Assembly (NCBI RefSeq): GCF_001886955.1
Contig: NZ_CP016804.1
Location: 496,001-560,000 of the forward strand
DNA: 64,000 nucleotides
Direction: 5' to 3'
DNA from: Halodesulfurarchaeum formicicum
GTDB taxonomy: Archaea > Halobacteriota > Halobacteria > Halobacteriales > Halobacteriaceae
This document shows, in pieces, positions 1-9,261 of the stretch. The position numbers and the translations under genes are program-made. The notes beneath the pieces were generated by a model. The model made no database searches. It had not been told where the DNA came from and worked only from the letters and a program-made list of their open reading frames with translations. Numbering within the stretch: position 1 is the first letter of the stretch; each line of letters starts with the position of its first letter.

Positions 1-604
1 TGACGTCCCCGTCGGCGGTGACCATCAGCGGGTTGATCTCGGCGTCGGTGGCGTCCCGGCGCTCCCAGATCGCATAGAGGGTTTCGAGGACGCTCGCCAC
101 GTCGCCGGCGACCGAGCGGTCGATTCCGGCCCGGTACACGGCGTTTCTGGCCTGGTAGGGATGTAACCCGAAGGCCGGATCGACGTGTTCCCGGCCGATG
201 GCTTCGGGGGTCTCCTGGGCGACGGTCTCGATGTCGACCCCGCCGCTGCCCGAGGCCATCACGACCGGCTGTTTCTCGCCCCGATCCATCGTGACCCCGA
301 GATAGAGCTCCTGGGCGGCCTCGACGGCGTCCTCGATCAGGACGGTCTCGACCTGGTAGCCACCGATCTCCATGCCGAAGATCGACTCGGCGGCCGCCCG
401 GAGTTCGGCGTCCGTGGCGACGATCTTGATGCCGCCCTGCTTGCCACGGCCCCCGACGGGGACCTGAGCCTTGATCGCGACCGGGTAGCCGAGTTCCCGG
501 GCGACCGTGAGTGCCGCCGACTGATCCGTGGCTGGCTTCGAAACTGGCGTCTCGATGCCGGCCGCGGCGAAGACCTCCTTCGCCCGGTACTCGTGTAAGC
601 GCAT
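1..604 (-). CDS. sucC: Succinyl-CoA synthetase (ADP-forming) beta subunit, N-terminal part
   Basis: Reading leftwards from an ATG at 604, 201 codons stay open to the window edge. The protein begins MRLHEYRAKEVFAAAGIETP, the usual ATP-grasp start of SucC, followed by a nucleotide-binding stretch (KAQVPVGGRGKQGGIK), GSGGVDIE and an INPLMV segment. The family is about 380 aa, so roughly the N-terminal half is present and the rest lies outside the window. SucC with SucD makes succinyl-CoA reversibly with ATP/ADP in the TCA cycle. sucD would be expected just beyond the edge. Confidence 0.95.
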   Translation of the reverse strand, partial: MRLHEYRAKEVFAAAGIETPVSKPATDQSAALTVARELGYPVAIKAQVPVGGRGKQGGIKIVATDAELRAAAESIFGMEIGGYQVETVLIEDAVEAAQELYLGVTMDRGEKQPVVMASGSGGVDIETVAQETPEAIGREHVDPAFGLHPYQARNAVYRAGIDRSVAGDVASVLETLYAIWERRDATDAEINPLMVTADGDV

Positions 605-680
605 GCCAAATGAGGGGACTGGATCGGACATAAACCTTCCCGGGCGGGGACTTAACCGGGTCGCGGGCGTGGACTGGGGT

Positions 681-1637
681 ATGCGAGCTGTTCGCTATCA
701 CGAATACGGCGACCCTTCGGTACTGGCCGTCGAGACGGTCGATCGGCCGGAACCTCGTGGGGACGAACTACTGATCGAGGTGGCGGCGGCCGCCGTCAAC
801 CCCGTCGACACCTACTTCCGAACCGGCACGTACACCCCGGCCGGCCTCCCGATGATCCCCGGGGCCGACGTCGCCGGAACCGTCGCGGCGGTTGGCCCGG
901 ATGTCAGCAAGTTCGAACCGGGCGATCGGGTCTTCGGCACCGGGCTCGGTCGGGACCGACAGGGAACCTACGCCGAGTTCGCGGTGGGTCCGGAGACACA
1001 TTTCGCCGCACTGCCGGCCGGCATCGACTTCGATTCGGGGGCCGCGATCGCTCTCGTCGGCGTCACGGCCTGGCGCGCACTGGTCCACCACGCGGGGCTC
1101 GAACCTGCCGAGACCTGCCTGATACACGGTGGCGGTGGCGGTGTGGGCCATGTGGCCGTCCAGCTGGCGGCCGCGACTGGGGCCGAGGTCATCGCGACCG
1201 GGCGGCCAGCGATCCACGACGAACTCTCCGCGCTGGGGGCCGATCACACCCTGGACTACGCCCGGGACGACCTGGCTGACGCCGTCATCGAGGCGGGTCG
1301 CCCGGCGGTGATCCTCGATCATCGCCTCGACGAGTACCTCCAGTTCGACGCCGAGGTCGCCCGTGTGGGGACTCGCGTTGTCGGAATTGGGAACACTGAG
1401 CCCGAAGCGGGATTTGGGAACGTTGCCGCGGCACGAGCGACGGACCTCGAACTCGTGTTGATGAGCATGTTCAACACGCCACGTTTCGGCCCCGTGCTCG
1501 ATCGGCTCGGTACTCTCATGCAGGCCGGCGAGATCCGACCACGGATCGCCCGAACCTACGACCTCTCGGACGCAGCGACGGCCCAGCGAGCCGTGCTTTC
1601 CGATCAGTTCCTCGGCAAGCTCGTCGTCGAACCGTAG
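681..1637 (+). CDS. Zinc-free NADPH:quinone reductase-like MDR oxidoreductase
   Basis: The protein is 318 aa. The start MRAVRYHEYGDPSVLAVETV is the typical N-terminus of the quinone oxidoreductase branch of the medium-chain dehydrogenases. A GroES-like half is followed by a Rossmann half with GGGGGVGHVAVQLA near residue 150. The catalytic and structural zinc cysteine clusters of alcohol dehydrogenases are absent, which fits the zinc-independent QOR group. The ATG at 681 was chosen because the frame upstream has no family similarity. The substrate is unknown; NADPH-dependent reduction of quinones or enones is inferred from the family. Confidence 0.9.
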   Translation: MRAVRYHEYGDPSVLAVETVDRPEPRGDELLIEVAAAAVNPVDTYFRTGTYTPAGLPMIPGADVAGTVAAVGPDVSKFEPGDRVFGTGLGRDRQGTYAEFAVGPETHFAALPAGIDFDSGAAIALVGVTAWRALVHHAGLEPAETCLIHGGGGGVGHVAVQLAAATGAEVIATGRPAIHDELSALGADHTLDYARDDLADAVIEAGRPAVILDHRLDEYLQFDAEVARVGTRVVGIGNTEPEAGFGNVAAARATDLELVLMSMFNTPRFGPVLDRLGTLMQAGEIRPRIARTYDLSDAATAQRAVLSDQFLGKLVVEP

Positions 1638-1667
1638 CTATTTCCTCGTGACAGTCTACCATACCGT

Positions 1668-2375
1668 ATGGACGTTACCTTCGACTTCACCGATCAGGTC
1701 CCACTGGTTACGGGTGTCTCCGGGAGTCTCGGCAGTGCCGTCGCCGAGGCCTTCCTGGCGGCCGGGGCGACCGTGGCCGGAACGGACCGCCGCCCGCCGA
1801 GCGAGACCGAGAGCGATCTCGGGACCGAGCAAATCGACTTCTACGAGGCCGACCTCACGGACGAACCGGCCGTCGAGTCGTTAATCGCCGAGGTCATCGA
1901 GGACCACGGCCGCCTCGATTATCTGCTGAACGTCGCCGGCACCTGGGCCGGCGGCGATCCCATCGAGGCGACCGACCTCTCGACCTTCGAGATGGTCTTC
2001 GACGTGAACCTCAAGACCATGTTTCTCGCCTCGAAACACGCGCTCCCGCACCTGCAGGCGACCGAGGGGGCGATCGTCAACGTGAGCGCGAAAGCCTCAC
2101 TCTCCGGGGGCGAGGGCGACGGGCCGTACCGGGCCTCGAAAGCCGGCGTGCGGTTGCTCACCGAGACCATCGCCGAGGAGCAGTCCGGGGTCGTTCGGGC
2201 CAACGCCATCATGCCGAGTGTCATCGACACGCCGGCGAACCGGGAGATGATTCCAAACGGCGACTTCGACGCCTGGGTCGCGCCCGAGGATATCGCCCGG
2301 ACGATGCTCGCACTCTGCAGTGACGCGACAGTCGCCACGAGCGGCGCGGCCGTCCCCGTCTTCGGCGAGGCCTAA
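1668..2375 (+). CDS. Short-chain dehydrogenase/reductase (SDR)
   Basis: This is a 235 aa classical-size SDR. Visible are the nucleotide-binding glycine motif GVSGSLGSAV near residue 13, the NVAGTW segment (NAG motif), an INVSAKAS-type serine region and the catalytic YRASK motif (Tyr-x-x-x-Lys). It starts 30 bases after the quinone reductase on the same strand and may be co-transcribed with it. The last codon overlaps the stop of the convergent UspA gene. The substrate cannot be told from sequence. Confidence 0.9.
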   Translation: MDVTFDFTDQVPLVTGVSGSLGSAVAEAFLAAGATVAGTDRRPPSETESDLGTEQIDFYEADLTDEPAVESLIAEVIEDHGRLDYLLNVAGTWAGGDPIEATDLSTFEMVFDVNLKTMFLASKHALPHLQATEGAIVNVSAKASLSGGEGDGPYRASKAGVRLLTETIAEEQSGVVRANAIMPSVIDTPANREMIPNGDFDAWVAPEDIARTMLALCSDATVATSGAAVPVFGEA

Positions 2376-2827
2376 TCGGAGAACTCCGCTCCCGCATCCT
2401 GGACGGTCAGCACCGGAACCGTCGCGGAGCGGACCACCCGCTCGGCCACACTGCCCAGAAGCAGGCGGTCGAGGCCACCCCGGCCGTGGGTGCCCATGAC
2501 GATCAGGTCGCCGTCGTGATCGGTGGCGTACGCCACGATCTGCTGGCTGGGCCGTCCCTCCAGGCGAACCTGCTCGACGGGAACGTCCCGGATAGCGGCG
2601 GCCTCCGTGACCATTTCGAGGGCCGTCTCGCCCTCCTGTTCGAGCGCCTCGGAGATTCCCTCCATGGAGCCCTCCGTCGGGACACCCGAGAGGCTCGCCA
2701 GGTTGATCACGTAGAGGGCGTGAATCTCCGCGTCGTGGACCGCCGCGAGTTCGACGGCGTGTTCGATCGCGGGGCGACTCGCCGCCGAGCCGTCCGTGGG
2801 GACGACGATCCGATCATAGAGGCCCAT
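2372..2827 (-). CDS. Universal stress protein UspA family
   Basis: This 151 aa single-domain Usp starts MGLYDRIVVPTDGS and ends with the ATP-binding signature GTHGRGGLDRLLLGSVAE followed by VPVLTV. That is the Gly-x2-Gly-x9-Gly-Ser/Thr pattern of nucleotide-binding Usp proteins. It is convergent with the SDR gene and overlaps it by four bases. The role is probably stress-related nucleotide binding; no specific partner is evident. Confidence 0.93.
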   Translation of the reverse strand: MGLYDRIVVPTDGSAASRPAIEHAVELAAVHDAEIHALYVINLASLSGVPTEGSMEGISEALEQEGETALEMVTEAAAIRDVPVEQVRLEGRPSQQIVAYATDHDGDLIVMGTHGRGGLDRLLLGSVAERVVRSATVPVLTVQDAGAEFSD

Positions 2828-2853
2828 GCGTGCTGATTGTTGGCGCTCGCCTC

Positions 2854-3879
2854 TTAACTGTTCGCCGGGAGGTGCACCCGTTTCAGATCCGCGACCCCTG
2901 CCCGACGGACGATTGCTCTGATGGGGTCCTGATAGCCGGCGAGGTTGTCCGTGTCCCCGTCGAGCACGAGTAACTTGGCCGGGCGGCCCGGGGCGAGGAT
3001 GCCGCCGGGCCGGTCGGCGATCGCCGTCCCCGCCAGGGTCGCCATCTCCAGGACTTCCGTCGCCGCGAGGTCACAGCACTTCGCGAGAAACTCCATCTCG
3101 CGGAACATCGACGGCCCGTTGAGCATGACGTTGTCCGTGCCCAGCGCGACAGTGGTGTACTCACGAAGCTTCGAGACCGGCGGGAGTCCCACGCCGGTCA
3201 CCAGGTTCGATCGTGGGGAGACGACGATCGGGATCTCCAGGTCAGCGACCCGTTCGAGGTGCTCGTCCTCGGCGTGGACCATGTGGACGAGGTGGTCCGG
3301 CTCCAGGTCCAGGGCCGCCTCGATGTCGGAGGTGTCCCGCTCGCCGGCGTGGATTCCGAAGGGCTTGCCCGCCTCGCGGGCCGCTTCACGGGCCGCCTGG
3401 AAGTCGCCGTCGTTTGTCCCGCTGGCACCGTAACCGGTTGCGACCGAGAGGACCTCTGGGTCACCGCGACCGAAGGAGAGGGCCTCGATATCCAGGCCCT
3501 CGGCGGCCCGGTCCAGGGCCTTCACGCCCTCGATGCCCTCCTCCCGAAAGTCGACGAACGTCCCGGTGCCGCTTTGCTGCATGAAAGAGAGGGTCCGGCG
3601 CATGGCCTGTACCTGTTCTTCGACACTCGCCTCGGCCAACAGTTGATGTTTCAGCCCGTCCGGTGGGGCGACCAGCGCTTCCAGGCTGCGCCCGCGGCCG
3701 GCCTCTTTCGCGATCGAGTCCCCGACGTGCGTGTGGGCGTTCACGAACGCGGGGAGGATGATGTCATCGCTCTCGACGGGGGTCTCCTCGATGGCCGTGA
3801 TCGTTCCGGCCTCCACGACGACCCGCCCCTCGAGTACGTGGAAGTCCGAACCGACGACGATCTGCCCCTCGAGTCTCAC
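2854..3879 (-). CDS. Amidohydrolase-superfamily protein
   Basis: This 341 aa protein has the metal-dependent hydrolase layout: a small beta-sandwich start (IVVGSDFHVLEGRVVVEAG), the metal motif NAHTHVGDS near residue 50, later FGIHAGE and VHAEDEHL histidines, and the terminal Asp motif GTDNVM. The composite sandwich closes at the C-terminus (APGRPAKLLVLDGD). The family acts on cyclic amides and amines such as atrazine, guanine or cytosine analogues; the substrate here is unknown. Its start overlaps the stop of the upstream HD-domain gene (ATGA), so the two are likely translationally coupled. Confidence 0.9.
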   Translation of the reverse strand: MRLEGQIVVGSDFHVLEGRVVVEAGTITAIEETPVESDDIILPAFVNAHTHVGDSIAKEAGRGRSLEALVAPPDGLKHQLLAEASVEEQVQAMRRTLSFMQQSGTGTFVDFREEGIEGVKALDRAAEGLDIEALSFGRGDPEVLSVATGYGASGTNDGDFQAAREAAREAGKPFGIHAGERDTSDIEAALDLEPDHLVHMVHAEDEHLERVADLEIPIVVSPRSNLVTGVGLPPVSKLREYTTVALGTDNVMLNGPSMFREMEFLAKCCDLAATEVLEMATLAGTAIADRPGGILAPGRPAKLLVLDGDTDNLAGYQDPIRAIVRRAGVADLKRVHLPANS

Positions 3880-5123
3880 GCCGAATCACCCCCGAAGTCG
3901 GTCAAGGATGCATAGCGCCCCGGCGAGTCGGTCTCGGTAATGCGCGAGCCCGTGATCTTTAGTCCGAGAACGGCTTCTGCGGCCCGGCCGACGGCCTCGG
4001 TACGGGCTTCCGGGGCGTAAACGCCCAGTCGCCACTGCTCTCGCTGGGCCTGTTCGAGTGCCCGGACGACCGTCGACTGGGCCGGCAGGCGTCGGATCTC
4101 GCCGTTCACGATAACCCGGGTGGTGGACTCCTGCATCGATGGTGGGTCCTGGACGTCGACGAGCACCTGGTCGACCTCGACCCCCGCGCGCTCGGCGATG
4201 GTCGCTTCGGTGTCCCTGATAGTTTCGGGGGTGGCCTCGATGAGTTCGCCGGCCCGGTCCTGGCCGACGTCCCCGTATTCGGCCCAGATGGCCCGCTTGT
4301 AGAGTCGGCGGTCGGCCAGTCGCCTGGCGAGGGGGGCTGCACCCTCGGCCTCCCGAAGCGCGACCTGCAGGGCCGGGTCGTCCATTCGGGCGACGGTCTC
4401 GGCCGAAACCGCTCCCGACTCGAGGAGGCGCTCGGTCGCCCGCTGGAGCATTCGCTTGGTGATTCTGGTGACGTGGTGGTTGTACACGGTGGGGTTCATC
4501 AGCGCCCGGGCCACCAGCAGACTCTCTGCGGTCTGGACGTTGCCCTCCGCGAGGACTAAATTCCCGTCGACGAAGCGAAGGGCCCGGAGGAGCCGCTCGA
4601 TGTCGATCGTGCCGTAGGGCACGCCGGTGTGGTGGGCGTCCCGGACCAGGTAGTCCATTCGATCCACGTCGAGTTCCCCGGCGATTAGCTGGCCGAGTCG
4701 CCCGTCCCCGGCGATCAGCCCCACGACCCGGTCGGGTTCGATGTCGTGAGCCAGGAGGATGTCGGCCACGTCTCCCGTAAGCAGGTCCTCGACGTCGTCG
4801 TGCTGCCGCCCGGTCCGGTGATAGAGGAGGTCTTCGAGCGTGTGACTATAGGGGGCATGGCCGATGTCGTGCAAGAGCGCGGCGGCTCTGACCGTCTTGG
4901 CGTCCTCGCCCCGGATGTCCAGGTGATCGAGGACCCGAGTGGCCAGGGCATAGACCCCGAGGCTGTGTTCGAAGCGGGTGTGATTCGCGGAGGGGTAGAC
5001 GAGCGAGGCCGTCCCCAGTTGGCTCACCCGTCTGAGCCGCTGGACCGGCGGCGTGTCCAACAGGGCCGCCGCCACGCCCTCGACCTCGATGTGGTCGTGG
5101 ACGCTGTCCTTGATCGTGATCAT
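3876..5123 (-). CDS. HD-domain phosphohydrolase
   Basis: The protein is 415 aa from the ATG at 5123 (MITIKDSVHDHIEVEG, the usual opening of this family). An in-frame start at 5168 would add 15 unconserved residues. The HD signature LLHDIGHAPYSHTLE with an upstream FEHSLGVY histidine marks the metal site. Relatives related to dGTPase/SAMHD1 hydrolyse nucleotides; the substrate is not known here. It is divergent from cofD and its stop overlaps the start of the amidohydrolase gene. Confidence 0.9.
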   Translation of the reverse strand: MITIKDSVHDHIEVEGVAAALLDTPPVQRLRRVSQLGTASLVYPSANHTRFEHSLGVYALATRVLDHLDIRGEDAKTVRAAALLHDIGHAPYSHTLEDLLYHRTGRQHDDVEDLLTGDVADILLAHDIEPDRVVGLIAGDGRLGQLIAGELDVDRMDYLVRDAHHTGVPYGTIDIERLLRALRFVDGNLVLAEGNVQTAESLLVARALMNPTVYNHHVTRITKRMLQRATERLLESGAVSAETVARMDDPALQVALREAEGAAPLARRLADRRLYKRAIWAEYGDVGQDRAGELIEATPETIRDTEATIAERAGVEVDQVLVDVQDPPSMQESTTRVIVNGEIRRLPAQSTVVRALEQAQREQWRLGVYAPEARTEAVGRAAEAVLGLKITGSRITETDSPGRYASLTDFGGDSA

Positions 5124-5202
5124 GTGACGGATTCGTCGGGTTCGCACAAAAACGTCTGGATGGGTCACAAGGGTTTACCGCCCCGACCGCCTTCACCCGC
5201 GC

Positions 5203-6192
5203 ATGCCGACCGTTCTCGCTGGCGGAACCGGAACCCCAAAGCTCCTCTGGGGGACCGATCCGGTTTTCGATCCGGAGACGGTCACCGTTATCGCCAACAC
5301 CGGTGACGACGTGGAACTCGGCGGGTTGCTGGTCTGTCCCGACATCGATTCGGTCCTCTATGGCCGGAGCGATCGACTCGACCGCGAGCGCTGGTGGGGC
5401 CAGGCAAACGATACGGCGACCACCAACACGGAACTCGCTGCACTCACGGAAGCGCTCGACCGGGGGGACGACCCTCGATACCTTCCCGACACAGCACAGA
5501 CGGCCGGCCGGGACCTGGCCCGCTTTCGTCGCTTCTCTGCGGCCCCGGAGTTTCTCCACATCGGCGATCGGGACCGGGCCGTCCACCTCCTCCGGACTTC
5601 GCTGCTTGATGAAGGTCACTCGCTTACGGCAGCCACCCGACAGCTTGCAACGGCCTTTGGGCTCTCGGTGTCGGTGCTTCCGATGAGCGACGATCCGGTC
5701 GCGACCATCGTTCATACTCCGGCCGGCGAGATGCACTTCCAGGAGTTCTGGGTCGCTCGCGGCGGCGAGCCGACCGTCTCGGACGTCGAGTTTCGCGGCG
5801 CTAAAGCGGCCGAACCCACCCAGGCCGTGCTCGACGCCCTCGCGGAGCCAGTCGTCATCGGGCCGGCCAACCCCATTACGAGTCTCGGTCCGATGCTCGC
5901 TCTTGCGGGGGTTCCCGCGGCGCTCTCCGAGACGACCGTCGTCGCCGTCTCGCCGTTCATCGAGGACCAGGTCTTCTCGGGCCCGGCCGCGAAACTCATG
6001 CGCGCCGAGGGCTACGAGGCCTCGACAGCGGGTGTCGCTGCGGCGCTGCCCTTCGTCGATGCCTTCGTGCTCGATACCGCGGACGGGACGAACCTGGACC
6101 GGCCCACGATCCGCACCGACACGAAAATCGAGACGAAAGCGGACGCGACGCGGGTCGCCAGGGCGACCAAAGCGGCTCTGGAGGTCGTCTGA
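5203..6192 (+). CDS. cofD: 2-phospho-L-lactate transferase (coenzyme F420 biosynthesis)
   Basis: The 329 aa protein begins with the CofD fingerprint [14 protein letters not shown] and contains [12 protein letters not shown] and [14 protein letters not shown], all conserved in the family. CofD joins the lactyl-phosphate moiety to the Fo deazaflavin to make F420-0. Haloarchaea use F420 in some redox enzymes and photolyases. Its stop TGA overlaps the ATG of the next gene (ATGA), indicating an operon. Confidence 0.95.
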   Translation: MPTVLAGGTGTPKLLWGTDPVFDPETVTVIANTGDDVELGGLLVCPDIDSVLYGRSDRLDRERWWGQANDTATTNTELAALTEALDRGDDPRYLPDTAQTAGRDLARFRRFSAAPEFLHIGDRDRAVHLLRTSLLDEGHSLTAATRQLATAFGLSVSVLPMSDDPVATIVHTPAGEMHFQEFWVARGGEPTVSDVEFRGAKAAEPTQAVLDALAEPVVIGPANPITSLGPMLALAGVPAALSETTVVAVSPFIEDQVFSGPAAKLMRAEGYEASTAGVAAALPFVDAFVLDTADGTNLDRPTIRTDTKIETKADATRVARATKAALEVV

Positions 6193-6920
6193 TGTTCGAG
6201 CCCCGCCTCGCGCTCGCGAGTTTGAGTGGCGAGTCGGACGCCCAGTGGGCGACCGCGGCCTCGCCGTGGGCCGGGCTGGCGTTTCTCGGTGGGCTGGCCC
6301 TCGACGACCCGACACGGGCGGCCGCTCGCGAACTGGTCGCCGAGCGTGACCGCAAAGAGTTCCTCCCGGCCGATCCCTTTGGGTTCATGGACGCTCAGCT
6401 CGGCCAATTGGCGGATCTGAATATCGAGCCGGGATTCAACGTCCGGGCCGTCGAGCCAACTGCGCTACGCCGGGCCGCCGCCATCTGTGAGGAGCACGAC
6501 GCGGTTCTCGAAATCAACGCCCACTGCCGGCAGCCCGAGATGACCGATCGGGGTGGCGGGCAGGCGTTGCTCCACGAGCCCGAACGACTACGAGAACAGG
6601 TCGCGGTCGCGAGTGCGACCGGGGCGACGGTGAGCGTGAAAGTTCGGGCGGAAGTGGACGGAGTCGATCTCCCCGCGCTCGGCGAGTCACTCGTCGCGGC
6701 CGGGGCCGATATCCTTCACGTCGACGCGATGGACTCGGAGCCGGTGGTGGGTGCGATCGCCGACCGGGTCGACGCCTTCCTCATCGCGAACAACGGGGTT
6801 CGTGACCGGGAGACGGCTCGAAACTACCTGCAACGGGGTGCAGATGCCGTCAGCGTGGCCCGGCCCAGCGACGATCCACGGGTACTGGATCGGGTCCTTC
6901 GGGGCGTCCAGGAGAGCTAG
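6192..6920 (+). CDS. tRNA-dihydrouridine synthase-like TIM-barrel protein
   Basis: This 242 aa protein fits COG0042-type TIM barrels. It has an INAHCRQPEM segment where Dus enzymes have the asparagine-cysteine motif, KVRAEVDGVDLP in the phosphate/FMN-binding region, and IANNGVRDRETA with GADAVSVARP near the C-terminus (the NGxI/GADGVMxGR region). It is shorter than bacterial Dus (about 320 aa), lacking the C-terminal helical tRNA-binding domain. A flavoprotein role is likely; tRNA as substrate is inferred. It is translationally coupled to cofD. Confidence 0.75.
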   Translation: MFEPRLALASLSGESDAQWATAASPWAGLAFLGGLALDDPTRAAARELVAERDRKEFLPADPFGFMDAQLGQLADLNIEPGFNVRAVEPTALRRAAAICEEHDAVLEINAHCRQPEMTDRGGGQALLHEPERLREQVAVASATGATVSVKVRAEVDGVDLPALGESLVAAGADILHVDAMDSEPVVGAIADRVDAFLIANNGVRDRETARNYLQRGADAVSVARPSDDPRVLDRVLRGVQES

Positions 6921-6960
6921 GAACGAATGGTTTTAACCAGGCCGGCCGGTAAGCCACGAT

Positions 6961-7140
6961 ATGGCAATCAAGCCCGACTACGTCAAAAAGACCGGAACGA
7001 TCCTGCTCGAACGATATCCCCAGGCCTTCCAGGCTGACGACTTCGAGCACAACAAGGAGAGCGTGACCGCCCTGACCAACATCGAGTCCAAGGGGGTCCG
7101 CAATCGGATCGCCGGCTACGTCACGCGCAAACTCAACTGA
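6961..7140 (+). CDS. rps17e: 30S ribosomal protein S17e
   Basis: This 59 aa archaeal-type S17e starts MAIKPDYVKKTGTILLERYP, with ESVTALTNIESKGVRNRIAG and the end YVTRKLN. The family in archaea is about 60-65 aa, so it is full length. It lies 40 bases after the Dus-like gene; a TATA-like GGTTTTAACC about 30 bases before the ATG suggests its own leaderless promoter. Confidence 0.95.
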   Translation: MAIKPDYVKKTGTILLERYPQAFQADDFEHNKESVTALTNIESKGVRNRIAGYVTRKLN

Positions 7141-7195
7141 GCGGCAAATCGCTCCCAATCAGAAGGGCTTAGGGCCGGGCTGCCAAACGCCGGGT

Positions 7196-8227
7196 ATGAT
7201 TCAGGTTGGCATCCTCGGTGCGACCGGGGCCGTCGGACAGCGATTCATTCAGCTTCTCACCGATCATCCGGAGTTCGAACTACGCGTTTTGACTGCCAGT
7301 GAGGCCAGTGCCGGTGAGTCCTACCGAGCGGCCGCCAAGTGGCGGGTCGACTCGCCCATCCCCGAGCGCGTTGCGGACCAGACGGTCCGGCGAACGGAGC
7401 CAGATGCGATTCCTGACGACGTCGACTTGCTCTTCTCCTCGCTCCCCTCCGATGTGGCAAGCGAGGTCGAACACGACTTCGTGGAGGCGGGCTATGTGGT
7501 CTCCTCGAACTCCTCGAACGAGCGCCGGGCGACGGACGTGCCTCTGGTCATTCCGGAGGTCAATCCCGAACACCTGGACCTGATCGAGGCCCAGCGGGCG
7601 AATCGGGGCTGGGACGGCGCGCTCATCAAGAACCCGAACTGCTCGACGATCACGATGGTTCCCGCCCTCGCAGCCCTGGAGCAGTTCGGGATCGAACGGG
7701 TCCACGTCGCGACCCTCCAGGCGGTCTCGGGGGCCGGCTACTCCGGGGTCTCCTCGATGGACATCATCGACAATGCGATCCCGCACATCGGTGGGGAGGA
7801 GGAGAAGATGGAAGCGGAGTCCCGGAAATTGCTGGGCGAGTTGGGTGACGGCGAGGTTCAGTACCACGATGCTGCGGTCACCGCTTCCTGCAACCGGATC
7901 CCCACGATCGACGGCCACCTGGAGAACGTCTTCGTGGAGTTTGCGGAGGACCCCGATACCGAGGCCGTCGCGGCTGCCTTCGAGGACGCCGAGACGATCG
8001 ACCTGCCGACGGCCCCGGACCCGCTCATCACCGTCTTCGAGGATCCGGAGCGGCCACAGCCGCGGCTGGATCGCATGGTCGGGGACGGCATGGGCATCGC
8101 GGTCGGCGGCATTCAGGAGACCGAGACGGGGATCAAATTCAACGTCCTCGCACACAACACGATCCGGGGTGCGGCCGGCGCGAGCGTGCTGAACGGCGAA
8201 CTGCTGGCCGAGGACGGCTGGCTGTAG
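7196..8227 (+). CDS. asd: Aspartate-semialdehyde dehydrogenase
   Basis: This 343 aa enzyme has the N-terminal NADP-binding motif GILGATGAVGQRFIQLL and the active-site motif KNPNCSTITMVPAL, where the Cys is the catalytic nucleophile, plus QAVSGAGYSGV downstream. It makes aspartate semialdehyde from aspartyl phosphate for threonine, methionine, isoleucine and lysine synthesis. A TATA-like GGGCTTAGGG lies about 28 bases upstream of the ATG. It is convergent with the hydroxyacid dehydrogenase gene, whose stop is adjacent. Confidence 0.96.
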   Translation: MIQVGILGATGAVGQRFIQLLTDHPEFELRVLTASEASAGESYRAAAKWRVDSPIPERVADQTVRRTEPDAIPDDVDLLFSSLPSDVASEVEHDFVEAGYVVSSNSSNERRATDVPLVIPEVNPEHLDLIEAQRANRGWDGALIKNPNCSTITMVPALAALEQFGIERVHVATLQAVSGAGYSGVSSMDIIDNAIPHIGGEEEKMEAESRKLLGELGDGEVQYHDAAVTASCNRIPTIDGHLENVFVEFAEDPDTEAVAAAFEDAETIDLPTAPDPLITVFEDPERPQPRLDRMVGDGMGIAVGGIQETETGIKFNVLAHNTIRGAAGASVLNGELLAEDGWL

Positions 8228-9187
8228 CTACCGGACCTGATTGACCAACCCGTCGAAGGAGCCTGTTTCTGCAGCGATTTCGACGTTTTCCGCCAGGATG
8301 TCTGCCCGCCGCTCCCAGTAGTTCGGCGTGAAGCCGGCGTGATGGGGCGTCAGAAAGACGTTGTCGAGTCCCCAGAGTTCGTGGTCTGCCGGCAGCGGCT
8401 CGGGGTCGGTGACATCGAGGGCCGCCCCACGAATCCCGTTTCGTTGGAGTTCGCTCACTAGCGCTTCGGTCTCGACGATCGGGCCGCGTGCGATGTTGAC
8501 GAGCACACTATCAGGCGACATCGTTTCGAGGGCCGTCTCGTCGATCAATCCGCGAGTAGTTTCGGTGAGTGGGCTCGCGACGACGACGTAGTCACTGCGT
8601 GCGAGCGCGTCGTGGAGGGCCTCGCCTTCGAGGCCGGCGATCTCGTCGGCCGGGCCGCCCTTCTCCGGGGTGTATCGCAGGCCGATCGTGTGCACGCCGA
8701 AGGGTTCGAGTCGCTGGAGGACGGCTTGCCCGATCGCACCGAGACCGATGACGGTCACGGTACTCCCCTGGAGTTCGTGGGTCTGGAAGGCCTGCCACTC
8801 CCGGCGTTCCTTCTGTCGCCAGGCGGTCGGGAACCCCCGAGCGAACGACAGGATGCTCCCGAGGACGTACTCGGCGATGTTCGGCCCGTGGACGCCCGAG
8901 CCGTTGGTCACGGCGATGCCGTGGTCCTCGAGGACGTCGAGTGGGAGGTGTTCGGTCCCGGCGTAGGTCCCGGCGAAGAGTTCGAGGTTCTCGGCCCGTT
9001 CGACGGCTTCCGGGTCGATGTTCGTCCCGGCCGCGATCTGGGCGGTCCGGAGCAACGCTCGCTCCTCGCTCGGTGTTCTGGCGACGCTGATTTCGGCTTC
9101 GGGGAGCCGTTCTTCGAGGGCCGCGGCGTAGGACTCGCCGTCCAGTCCCTGCAACTGCTGTCTGAGCACGACGATGTCGACTGTCAC
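8228..9187 (-). CDS. D-2-hydroxyacid dehydrogenase
   Basis: This 319 aa protein carries the NAD-binding motif VIGLGAIGQAVLQRL around residue 145, the arginine/acid region VNIARGPIVETEALV and the catalytic-histidine segment LTPHHAGFTPNYWERR. That is the layout of the SerA/GhrB/phosphoglycerate-dehydrogenase superfamily without a C-terminal ACT domain. The substrate (glyoxylate, hydroxypyruvate or another 2-oxoacid) cannot be assigned. Confidence 0.92.
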   Translation of the reverse strand: MTVDIVVLRQQLQGLDGESYAAALEERLPEAEISVARTPSEERALLRTAQIAAGTNIDPEAVERAENLELFAGTYAGTEHLPLDVLEDHGIAVTNGSGVHGPNIAEYVLGSILSFARGFPTAWRQKERREWQAFQTHELQGSTVTVIGLGAIGQAVLQRLEPFGVHTIGLRYTPEKGGPADEIAGLEGEALHDALARSDYVVVASPLTETTRGLIDETALETMSPDSVLVNIARGPIVETEALVSELQRNGIRGAALDVTDPEPLPADHELWGLDNVFLTPHHAGFTPNYWERRADILAENVEIAAETGSFDGLVNQVR

Positions 9188-9261
9188 ACCCTCCGGTAGG
9201 GGGAGCCCTATGAAAAGTTTCGGCCCCGGTCGGCGGACAGGTTTTTCCGCGGTCCCCGCGC

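Noticed and set aside
4846-6315. 489-codon minus-strand ORF over cofD
   Set aside because: It is antisense to CofD, which has all family motifs; the long open frame is an effect of high GC content.
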